From: Euglena gracilis | Lineage: Eukaryota > Euglenida > Euglenophyceae > Euglenales | Reading direction: 5' to 3' | Assembly: GCA_039621445.1 (NCBI GenBank) | Contig: CP154957.1 | Location: 19,298,714-19,362,713 of the forward strand | Length of the DNA stretch: 64,000 nt | Notes under the pieces: model-generated | What the model was told of the DNA's origin: nothing | The model's input: only the letters and a program-made list of their open reading frames with translations | Databases searched by the model: none | Program-made: the position numbers and the translations under genes | Shown: positions 39,956-47,801 of the stretch, piece after piece | How the letters are laid out: the number at the start of each line of letters is the position of its first letter | Position numbering within the stretch: position 1 is the stretch's first letter

Positions 39956-41856
39956 TTGCCTTTTTACCCATCTCAAAAGATGCAGAGCACAACCCCCAAC
40001 AACAAATTTGATTATGACTTGTTGATGAGTTCATTGACCAATCTTGATGAAGATTGCGGGGATTGGAACGGTTCGAATGAAACAAGTTCCAATTCCCGAC
40101 TCCCCAAGCAACAAGAAGTCACATTACATCAATTTTCATTGTCAGAAGGCGAAACGCCTTTATTGTTGCAAGGCGGCAATGAGCCTTCCTCATCATCATT
40201 GTCATTGATTGTGCGGGATGTAGGTGGCAAAATTCCTTCCTCCATCCCAGTTCACCCATCATTGATGCGGCGAGGGGATGAACCCCTTGCACCTTTACAC
40301 TTGGTTACTCATGTTACCCATGAACAAAGTGAGGGGTATGTGCCCTTTGCTTTGTTCACACCCAAAAGATCCCCGGTGGAAGTACCGGTGGGCCTTTTGG
40401 AGTGCAACTCGGTGGAAACACCGTGTTTTTTCCAACCCCCCCCCTCAATTTCCACCCCCCACACCATTTCACGCATTGCCGGGATTACCCGCGGAAACTG
40501 TGGTTTTCCCTGCTTTGCCATGGAACCTAGATATGCATCTGGTGGTACCGGAAATCTCTGGTGCTGTTTCCATTGTGGAGGACTATGAGGAAGATTTGAG
40601 GGATAACCTCACCCCCGGTGATGTTTACCGAATTCTCGGTCAACTCCCAGCGGATCACCCGCTGAACAAGCAAATTTTGCATGTCCACCAATGCGTTGCG
40701 GAATGCGCAACCATGCTCAACAAGGTTTTGCAGTTTGATGAAGACAATCAAAGGGTTGTCAACACCAAACTGGAATATTGCTGGAATTATTTGCAGGAAA
40801 TCGGCAAATATTGCCAACACAATTTTGAAAATGCGGGGAAAGACCTTCAGCATTTTCGAGAAAGTGTTGACAGTATTTTGCGCATCCAACTTCCACAATT
40901 TTTTTTTATTCCAACAAATCAGTGAAACACTGCATGAAGCGGAAACGCGGAATGATTCCAAGTTTCTGCATGTGCAAGATGGTATGAGCCATCTTTTTGC
41001 CAAAGTGGAATCATGTTCAACCATGCTACTGCAATTGCAGCATCAGTTACACGCGCAAAATGCCACCCCAAAATGCCGGAAATCGGTAACTTTGTTGCGA
41101 TGGAGTATTTTGCCACACTCACCACTTCTTTCCAAGAAGCCCAACAACGGGTTTTGCATATTTGCTCGGAAATCGAGCATTTGAAGCAATTTCAGGCGGA
41201 AGTGCAAGAAAATTTTGTTCCCCGTACGCAAATCCAGCTTTTGGAGAAACGAATTTTACACTTGGTGCAAAAATCCTGAGAAGGAGCGCGCGCGACAACT
41301 TGTCATTCGCTACCGCGTTTCCTTTGATGACCTGGTAGAGCAATACGCTTCCACCAGTTCAAGTTTGGTTGCTAGGATTACCCTAGAGACCAAGTGGCGG
41401 CAATGCGCCCCACCTGATCGCAAGTGGAAGTCCATTGACCTTTGGTATGCCAAATGGTTAGGACTTGCCGCTGAAGTGGATGAACTCAGTGAAAAGCAAA
41501 TGCGCGAACAGTTTGATGCTTTTCTCATGCATTTCACGCCTAGCCTCATCAAGGACATACACCGTGAAGAGTTGGCGAGTCATCCAATGACTCTTGACCA
41601 ACGCTAGAACTACGTTTCCAAGCAATTGAAGCTATCACAGCTTCTTGGTCAGATTCAATCCGCGTATAACGCACACCCAACCGCTGGATTACCGGCTGGT
41701 TCGGTGAACGCATTGCAAAAATGACCGGTTTCACCTACTTCACCAACCACGGGATCGAAAACGCGATATCCGCGTTCTTCGGACCAAGCCACGGATAAAG
41801 TGTGCTTTCTGTGCAACAAATCGGGACATATGTCTCGAGAATGTCCTAATCCCTAA
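39956..41856 (+). pseudogene. gag: Degraded gag of element D ending in a CCHC zinc knuckle
   Basis: Homology has to be followed through at least four frames. In order: an acidic Ser-rich N-terminus, DNLTPGDVYRILGQLPADHP, a helical coiled-coil-like region (VHQCVAECATMLNKVLQF; EAQQRVLHICSEIEHLKQF), a retrotransposon-gag-like segment (KWKSIDLWYAKWLGL, KQMREQFDAFLMHF), then after an in-frame TAG (41,605) and TGA (about 41,722) the knuckle CFLCNKSGHMSRECPNP ending at TAA (41,854-41,856). The knuckle fits C-x2-C-x4-H-x4-C exactly. Confidence 0.7.
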
Positions 41857-42001
41857 TTAGGAGGCCGTGTGCTCGGCGCCGTGGTCACTGGCATTACTGC
41901 CGTGGCTGCTGCACTAACGCCACGAGGTGGAGGCGTAGCATCAAGCTCCACCGCCGAGATCGTCAGATGTCGGTGTCCCCACACCCCCATCTCCGGCAGC
42001 A

Positions 42002-42520
42002 GTGCAACCACCATCAGGGGATGAACCCCAGCCGACAGAGCCATCTGTCGCACCGGCTACAGCGGAGGATCAACCTCCTGTAGCACCTGCGCCAACGGTT
42101 GTGGAGGATCAACCTCCTAGACCGGATGTCGAAATGGAAGTGGAGGAGATACCCCCACGACAACCGACACCGCGCAGGGTCCCTGCCGTCCCGAGGACAA
42201 TGGCAGAGTTTATGGGAGTGCCAGCGCCTGTGGAAGCACCGATTCCGGTGACGAGCACAGTGCCACGCCTCGTCGGACAGGATGAACCTGCTCGGCGACG
42301 GCCGGCTGAACAACCCCAGGAACGAGTGCCGACACCTCGGAGCGTCATGCGCGACCCAGCGGTCAGTATGCCCGCTTCGCCCAGACGGCAAGCGTCTACT
42401 CCGGCACCATCGGCTCGTGATACCAGGAGTAAGCCGCAGGCGTCGCCTCCTGATTCCGGGAGTGCGAAGCCGAAAGGAGGCAAACTCGGTGCTGCACCCT
42501 GTAAGCCCCTGCCAAAGGCG
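42002..42520 (+). CDS. Pro-rich N-terminal part of the unknown element D protein
   Basis: Open frame rich in Pro, Ala, Val and Arg (PPVAPAPTVVEDQPPRPDVE, PRRVPAVPRTMAEFMG), clearly disordered. It stays plausible to about 42,510 (SAKPKGGKLGAAP), where the natural continuation moves to the frame of the next ORF. G/C-rich third positions set it apart from the gag upstream. No function assigned. Confidence 0.5.
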
Positions 42521-42591
42521 GTGATGGGAAACCGCCACCGAAAGGTGGCGCTGGAGGTCAGACTGGCGGACAGCCAAAAGGCCCTACGACA

Positions 42592-43974
42592 ATGCACGAC
42601 TATTCGGCCGTTGCATCGTCCGGGTACGGCCAGAGCAAACCGAAAGGTAAGGCTCGTGGTCGACAGGCCCAGTCTTCCGCCGGATCGCCGGATGAGGAGC
42701 AGGATGAACCTGCTTCACCTCCTGTGTCTGCGGATGCCCAGCTCTGGACTCAGGATATCCTGACCAGACTAGGCACCGTGGAAGAGAGGACGAAGAAACT
42801 GGCTGCTATTAGGCACCAGAAAGGGTTACTGAATCGATGGATTCAGCCCCTCTTCGTCCGAGGAGAACCTTTCCACTATGTCCCGGAACATACCTGGACA
42901 TTCTGGAATAGGCGCTCACCCAGAGTACTAGCACAGTACTTTGGTGAGGACTGCGTGTTCGATTTCCAGCACGGCACGTCCTTTGCCTGGACGTACACCG
43001 TGTGCCACCATGTGCGGCACAACCAACCGCTTGTGCATGTGTGCAAGCGGCATGTGCAATCCACGACGTTCCACCACAGGGCATATGTGCCAAACTGTGT
43101 GGCGCTCGTATGTGGCGAGTGCCTGAACGCCTGGAAGCACAGCTTGAACTACTCCTACAGTGAGAATGCTCACGACAGGGATATCCCTGCCTTGTGCATC
43201 AACTGTATAGGGGCCAAGTTCGTGCAGACTGCTGATGGAGCAGTCACCACCATTGTCCCCCACCACTGGGAGACACTGGAGAAGTGGAAGAAGGAGTACA
43301 AGCAGGTGGAAGGCCGCCTGAAGCACTCCGACTTCCGAAAGGTAGAAAGCTACCGCCACACGGGAATGGCCCGTGAGTTCCAGATCGACGCTGGGGGAAT
43401 GCGCCTCGCCGTCGAGGAACACGCCAAGGTAAGAATGCCTTACCTCTGGACCGATGGCGACTGGGAGACACAGGTTTACCCCCTGTTCTCCAAGCGTCAG
43501 CATGGCGGATACGCCTTGCCACTGTGGCCCCCTGAAGAACACGATTTGGTGGACGTCAGAGGTTGGTTGCCAGCTGTATTACGGCCCCATACCGCAAGAG
43601 CTCGGACAGCGAGGTGGATGTATGACATCAACTTCAAGCAGACCCCGGGGATGCCCCCGCAGGTGCCTGCGAATCACCCCCGGATGAATTACATTATCTG
43701 GCCGGTGATGCTGCCCAGAATTTTCTGGGAACAGCTCCAGCGGTACCTTCAGCATCATGCTGACCGTACCAGGGAGAAGCTGCCGGACAGTTGGATCAAG
43801 GACTGGGAGACCCCTTCCTTTGATGCCAACGATCCGGAGCTCAACACCATCCGGAGTGAATCAGCTCCGCCACGTTCCCCACACCAGCTGGAGTTGGTTG
43901 AGGACCCATTAGGGGACCCCAAACACGACTACTGGCGTGAGGTGCGCGAACGTCCAGCCGATAAAGGCAGGTGA
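42592..43974 (+). CDS. Intact 460-codon ORF of unknown function in element D
   Basis: Uninterrupted frame in an otherwise broken element. A basic Gly/Ser-rich start (KPKGKARGRQ) leads to a folded-looking region with Cys/His pairs: CHHVRH, CKRH, CGEC, CINC (residues about 135-210), which could bind zinc, then aromatic-rich sequence (PYLWTDGDWETQVYPLF; WPVMLPRIFWEQLQRYLQHH). I do not recognise it as RT, RNase H, integrase, protease or methyltransferase. It may be an element-specific accessory protein or a captured host gene. Confidence 0.6.
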   Translation: MHDYSAVASSGYGQSKPKGKARGRQAQSSAGSPDEEQDEPASPPVSADAQLWTQDILTRLGTVEERTKKLAAIRHQKGLLNRWIQPLFVRGEPFHYVPEHTWTFWNRRSPRVLAQYFGEDCVFDFQHGTSFAWTYTVCHHVRHNQPLVHVCKRHVQSTTFHHRAYVPNCVALVCGECLNAWKHSLNYSYSENAHDRDIPALCINCIGAKFVQTADGAVTTIVPHHWETLEKWKKEYKQVEGRLKHSDFRKVESYRHTGMAREFQIDAGGMRLAVEEHAKVRMPYLWTDGDWETQVYPLFSKRQHGGYALPLWPPEEHDLVDVRGWLPAVLRPHTARARTARWMYDINFKQTPGMPPQVPANHPRMNYIIWPVMLPRIFWEQLQRYLQHHADRTREKLPDSWIKDWETPSFDANDPELNTIRSESAPPRSPHQLELVEDPLGDPKHDYWREVRERPADKGR

Positions 43975-44790
43975 GGTGTCTGTAAGCGCCAATGGGGCGT
44001 CTTTCAGAACCCTCGTCAGGTATTCGCCTGACACCCTGTTTGGGTATTCGCCCGAACAACCCCTTCGAAGACCCTTTGCGGTATTCGCCGCTGGTAAGTC
44101 CCAACCGGGATGCTGCCTTGTGCAGGATTCCGTGCGCATGCATGCACACCCCTCTCCCCTCTCCCCTCTCGCGGGCGTGCGACACGCAGCGCACAGGGCC
44201 GACGGCCTCTTTTCCTTTCCCTTTCTTTTCTTTTCGGCCGTTTGAGGCCTTAAGGCTGCCAGACAGAACAACTTTTCTGGCCTAAGCCAACCCCCCACTC
44301 CTCTCTACTTTCCCCCCGGGGCAAATGCTGTCACCGGCAGTTGGTTTTGTAGAGTAGGATTTCCTTTTGCGTTGTCAGGTTTGACTGGCCATGCGCCCTG
44401 CCCAGGTTTGACTGGTCAGAGGCCCCCTCCTTCCACACCCTTCCCATGGGTTTTTTTGGAATGCCCATGGACCCAACCCCAAGTGCCTTGGGCCCACCCA
44501 AACTGGGTGGATGGGTTTGCTTGGCAAGGAAACCTGCCAGCCCCATTTTCCCCAGTGGGCTATAATATACTATATACCCATAAGCCACCGCAGAATAGGT
44601 GAAACCATTTTGCACGTTTTGGGCTTTTCGGGTCCCCTCCTTTCCGCCCCCCTCCTTTTGAGTGGACCCCTGTGCGACGGAAAGGGCCCCTGTGGATGCG
44701 CAAGGGTGCACCTCCCACAGACCAGGACTGTGTCCGAAATCCCTGTGGCCAGAATGCCTGGTCGAAAGGGGAAATCGGGCATAGCCCTGG
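43975..44790 (+). other. 3' untranslated part of element D
   Basis: No gene supported. Four GTATTCGCC words at about 44,021-44,095 and pyrimidine tracts. Ends in the purine tract before 44,799. Confidence 0.5.
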
Positions 44791-44798
44791 GAGGGGGA

Positions 44799-44883
44799 TG
44801 TGTACCAGGCGTATGCTTCTGTCCCCTTCCTTTGAGGAAGTTAGGATGGAAGCAGATCCTATTAGGATTTCGTAATGGGTGCC
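44799..44883 (+). repeat. 3' LTR-like block of element D, part 1
   Basis: Begins TGTGTACCAGGC directly after the purine tract; interrupted at the GTGCC target site by element E. Part 2 is 45,912-46,140. Confidence 0.65.
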
Positions 44884-45216
44884 TGTGTGCGGCAGACGGG
44901 AGATCCTACGGAGGTTGGTAGCCGGCGCGTAGTACCAAGCCGAGTATCGCTCGAGTAGCTTATTCGGTAAGGTGCTGGGCTCACACGCGGGAGGTCGTGG
45001 ATTCGAGAACCAGGTCCCGCCGTGTGAGTCCTGGTCGATCCCGTACAGGCAGAGGGCATACCGCGGGGATCGACTGGCGCGTGTAACTGCGCCGAAGGAC
45101 GAGACACTGGTTGGCCGGACCTTGGGTGTAGTTCCCCGCCTGAGGGCGTGCCACGGCAAGCAGTATGAGCTGCCCCGTGGCCGTCCAACGGCGGGTGGTG
45201 ACGACCAACGTATACA
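44884..45216 (+). repeat. 5' LTR of TRIM E
   Basis: Same layout as the 3' LTR, but the B box carries two changes (GATTCGAGAAC). Confidence 0.93.
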
Positions 45217-45228
45217 TGGTAGCAGAGG
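45217..45228 (+). promoter_or_regulatory. Primer-binding site of TRIM E
   Basis: TGGTAGCAGAGG abutting the CA end of the 5' LTR; differs from element B's site by one base. Confidence 0.8.
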
Positions 45229-45573
45229 AACCCGTCTAATGCCACACGAACCGGGAAGTCAGAGCCTGACCCCACGGCGCCCGGAAGGCGGAGGCGGACG
45301 CGCCGAGTCTAGGGCGACTGAAACTCCTACACCGTTCCAAAGTCTCAAGCCGATGCTAAGGGGGACGCTTCAAGGCGGCAGAGCCCGTGGAAGTCGACAA
45401 CACGTAAACTGCCGGCAATAGCAAACCCGAGCTGCAGGGTTCGGCAGCCTGGTGACGCAGTACTCGTGAGAGGCACTCAGCCAACTAGGGCCGTGTGAGG
45501 CATAACCCGAGCTGCAGGGACCACGGCCATAGTGACGCAGTGGGCTAGTGTAGTAAGGCTCTTGGGAGGGGAG

Positions 45574-45906
45574 TGTGTGCGGCAGACGGGAGATCCTACG
45601 GAGGTTGGTAGCCGGCGCGTAGTACCAAGCCGAGTATCGCTCGAGTAGCTTATTCGGTAAGGTGCTGGGCTCACACGCGGGAGGTCGTGGGTTCGAGACC
45701 CAGGTCCCGCCGTGTGAGTCCTGGTCGATCCCATACGGGCAGAGGGCATACCGCGGGGATCGACTGGCGCGTGTAACTGCGCCGAAGGACGAGACACTGG
45801 TTGGCCGGACCTTGGGTGTAGTTCCCCGCCTGAGGGCGTGCCACGGCAAGCAGTATGAGCTGCCCCGTGGCCGTCCAACGGCGGGTGGTGACGACCAACG
45901 TATACA
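45574..45906 (+). repeat. 3' LTR of TRIM E with Pol III-type internal boxes
   Basis: TAGCTTATTCGG (45,646-45,657) fits a tRNA A box and GGTTCGAGACC (45,690-45,700) is a consensus B box. Their 44-bp start-to-start spacing is that of a real tRNA, with CTCACAC in anticodon-loop position (CAC, Val-type). Acceptor and anticodon stems do not pair, so it is a tRNA-like promoter sequence and not a functional tRNA. Confidence 0.85.
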
Positions 45907-45911
45907 GTGCC

Positions 45912-46140
45912 CCTTCTCTCTCCACAGGTGGTATTCTTTTATATTCTTATTCCTTCCTTTTTTCTCCGGACCGGACTTGGATATCCAGTCCGTCCTCCCT
46001 GCATTGCTCTGCGCTTTGCTTCTTGGGAAGTGGGAAAAGGGATTTTCTGTTACTCTGACTTTCAGTTCCCAAGTAGTGCACCGAGGCGAAAGCGAAGGCC
46101 TTTGGGAATTGGGAAAGGGGAATTGGGAATCAGACGCACA
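45912..46140 (+). repeat. 3' LTR-like block of element D, part 2
   Basis: Continues the block broken by element E and shares CACAGGTGGTATTCT, TGGGAAAAGGG, GTTACTC and the GACG.ACACT end with 39,317-39,724. Confidence 0.6.
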
Positions 46141-46146
46141 CTAATG

Positions 46147-47479
46147 GACAGGGGGGATTATTCTTTAGACCCCCAACTTTTTCAATGGTTAAGACAGCAA
46201 TTCCAAAATTTCATAAATGTGGAAACAGATTTGTTTGCCTCTCCAGGCAACAAAAAACTGCCCAATTTTGTGGCCAGGTGGCCCCATTGGGAGGCCACAG
46301 CAGTAAATGCACTACAATGTCCACTGGACAAAATGGGGGATCTTTATGCAAACCCCCCCTGGTCAATAATCCAAAAATTTCTGCCCAGGTTGAAAATGTT
46401 TCCCCAGACCAAAGTTTTGATGGTCACCCCCTTCTGGGATTCAGCCACCTGGTGGCCCCAATTAATAAAAATGAAAGTTCCAGGGACCCCCCTGCCTGAA
46501 AATCACCCCCTACAGGGGTATGTTCACCAATTGCAGGGGGGAACAAATGCCACCCTCCAGGTGGCCCCTGCTTTGCATGATTTGCTCAGGCAAATTTTGG
46601 AGGGGAAACAAATTCAGGTTACAACCATTAAAGATTTCCTGGGGAGAAACCCCAGTTTAAAGTGTTATCAGAGTGCTTTTGCACTTCTGTGGGTCATTTT
46701 GGAACACATGGGGGTGCCCCCCCCCCCTGAAGCCACCACAGACCAAGTGGCTGACGCTTTAATACAATTATTCCAATTTTCAAAGGCCCAAGCCCGTAAT
46801 GCATACAGTGCTATGCTTTTGATTCCTGGGTTTGGTGGGCTGAGATTCCACACCCTTTTGACCCCCTACAAGAGGCTTTGGCACCAAAACCTGGAGAAGT
46901 ATTGGGCATTTTGGGATCCCCTCCAAATCCTCCTGGGGCTGGCCAAGGCCCCTATGCCCACTGGTATTTGGACATTGCGTACCCAGCTGATTTTTTGCTC
47001 ACGAATTCTCTGTTTATATCGATCCTCTGACTTGGCACTATTCAAACGAACCACCAGTGTTTTGGGTAGGGCACCGTTCATTAAAATTAAACGTAAAGGC
47101 CAAAAGTTTCACAAGTGGGAAAGGGTGGTGTCCATTCCCCAATGTCCAAATAAGCCCAATAAGCCCCTTTCATTCAATGATGTCTTATGAGGCTGCTACA
47201 CGTTCATTCGTCAGACCTGGGGGCCCCCTTCTGATTTCATTAAAACCCCCCCTTCAGGGCCATTACTGCAGACACTGTTGCTTCTATCACAAAAGACTTT
47301 TTGGCCAAGCATGGGGTGACCCCCCAGGTGTGGGGGGCCCACTCCACCAGAGGAGCAGGGGTTAGTTTACTCAAAAAATTGGGCCTTTCTGCCCAAGAAG
47401 TTTGCAAAATTGGCCAGTGGAGGGGGTGGAGGCTTTTGCAGCCCACTATCAACGACTTGAGTACTCCCGGGAAGGATGA
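46147..47479 (+). mobile_element. Element F: DIRS-like fragment (methyltransferase-like module and recombinase)
   Basis: Begins at the equivalent of RGDYTLCP in element G (here MDRGDYSLDP), so RT and most of RNase H are missing. It has DLFASPGNKKLPNF, LYANPPWSII, VLMVTPFW (module), then recombinase sequence to FNDVL at 47,187. After frame changes near C4, C7 (about 47,245) and G5 (about 47,425) runs it shows HSTRGAG and, in the last frame, AAHY with the catalytic-type Tyr, ending at TGA 47,477. It is more distant from G than a recent copy would be. It faces element G tail to tail. Confidence 0.8.
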
Positions 47480-47801
47480 CCAGGGAGGAAGTGACCATGA
47501 GGGCGGAGCACAAGAGGGGGGTGAGATCCTGCTTTGTGTGCCGGCTGTTTTGTTGTTTGTGTTCTTTTGGCGGGGTGCTTCTTACTGCGACTTTGGTGCC
47601 GGAGTTGGCGATGATGTGCTCTCCGACACCGACTTGGCGAAGGTGAACCGCAGGGGCCCCCCGGCCCGTGAGCAGGGGCGTTTCCTCTCCCCCCCCCCCG
47701 AGGATGTTTTTCTTTTTCGGGTGGGTTGGGTGGGCTCACCCCCCTCTTGTGCTCCGCCCTCATGGTCACTTCCTCCCTGGTCATCCTTCCCGGGAGTACT
47801 C
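47459..47801. repeat. Palindromic DIRS terminus shared by F and G
   Basis: 67-bp arms 47,459-47,525 and 47,735-47,801 are reverse complements (GAGTACTCCCGGGAAGGATG ..) around a 209-bp loop. The same design recurs at the other end of G (52,247-52,606). Confidence 0.85.

Larger units (their letters stand above)
44879..45911 (+). mobile_element. Element E: TRIM-type miniature LTR element with tRNA-like LTRs
   Basis: 1,023 bp (44,884-45,906) flanked by an exact 5-bp duplication GTGCC (44,879-44,883; 45,907-45,911). LTRs of 333 bp (TGTGTG..TATACA) at 44,884-45,216 and 45,574-45,906 differ at four positions. The primer-binding site TGGTAGCAGAGG follows the 5' LTR at once, and a purine tract GGGAGGGGAG precedes the 3' LTR. 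The 357-bp interior has no ORF. It must use proteins from another element, plausibly one with the same primer site. Confidence 0.93.
39317..46140 (+). mobile_element. Element D: LTR element with gag and an unknown ORF, no RT seen
   Basis: The 5' LTR-like block (39,317-39,722; TGTGTACC..GTACA) is followed by a primer-binding site TGGTAGCAGA (39,725-39,734). The purine tract GAGGGGGA (44,791-44,798) directly precedes a second block starting TGTGTACCAGGC (44,799), interrupted by TRIM E and resuming from 45,912 to about 46,140 (GACGCACA). The two LTR-like blocks share landmarks in order (GCAGATCCTAT, CACAGGTGGTATTCT, TGGGAAAAGGG, GTTACTC) but are strongly diverged between them. No RT, integrase or protease was found, so it is non-autonomous or a composite of two relatives. 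No target duplication found. Confidence 0.65.

Noticed and set aside
45639-45711. Functional tRNA-Val(CAC) gene
   Set aside because: A and B boxes and spacing fit, but the acceptor and anticodon stems do not pair and the sequence is inside an LTR, so it is a tRNA-like promoter only.
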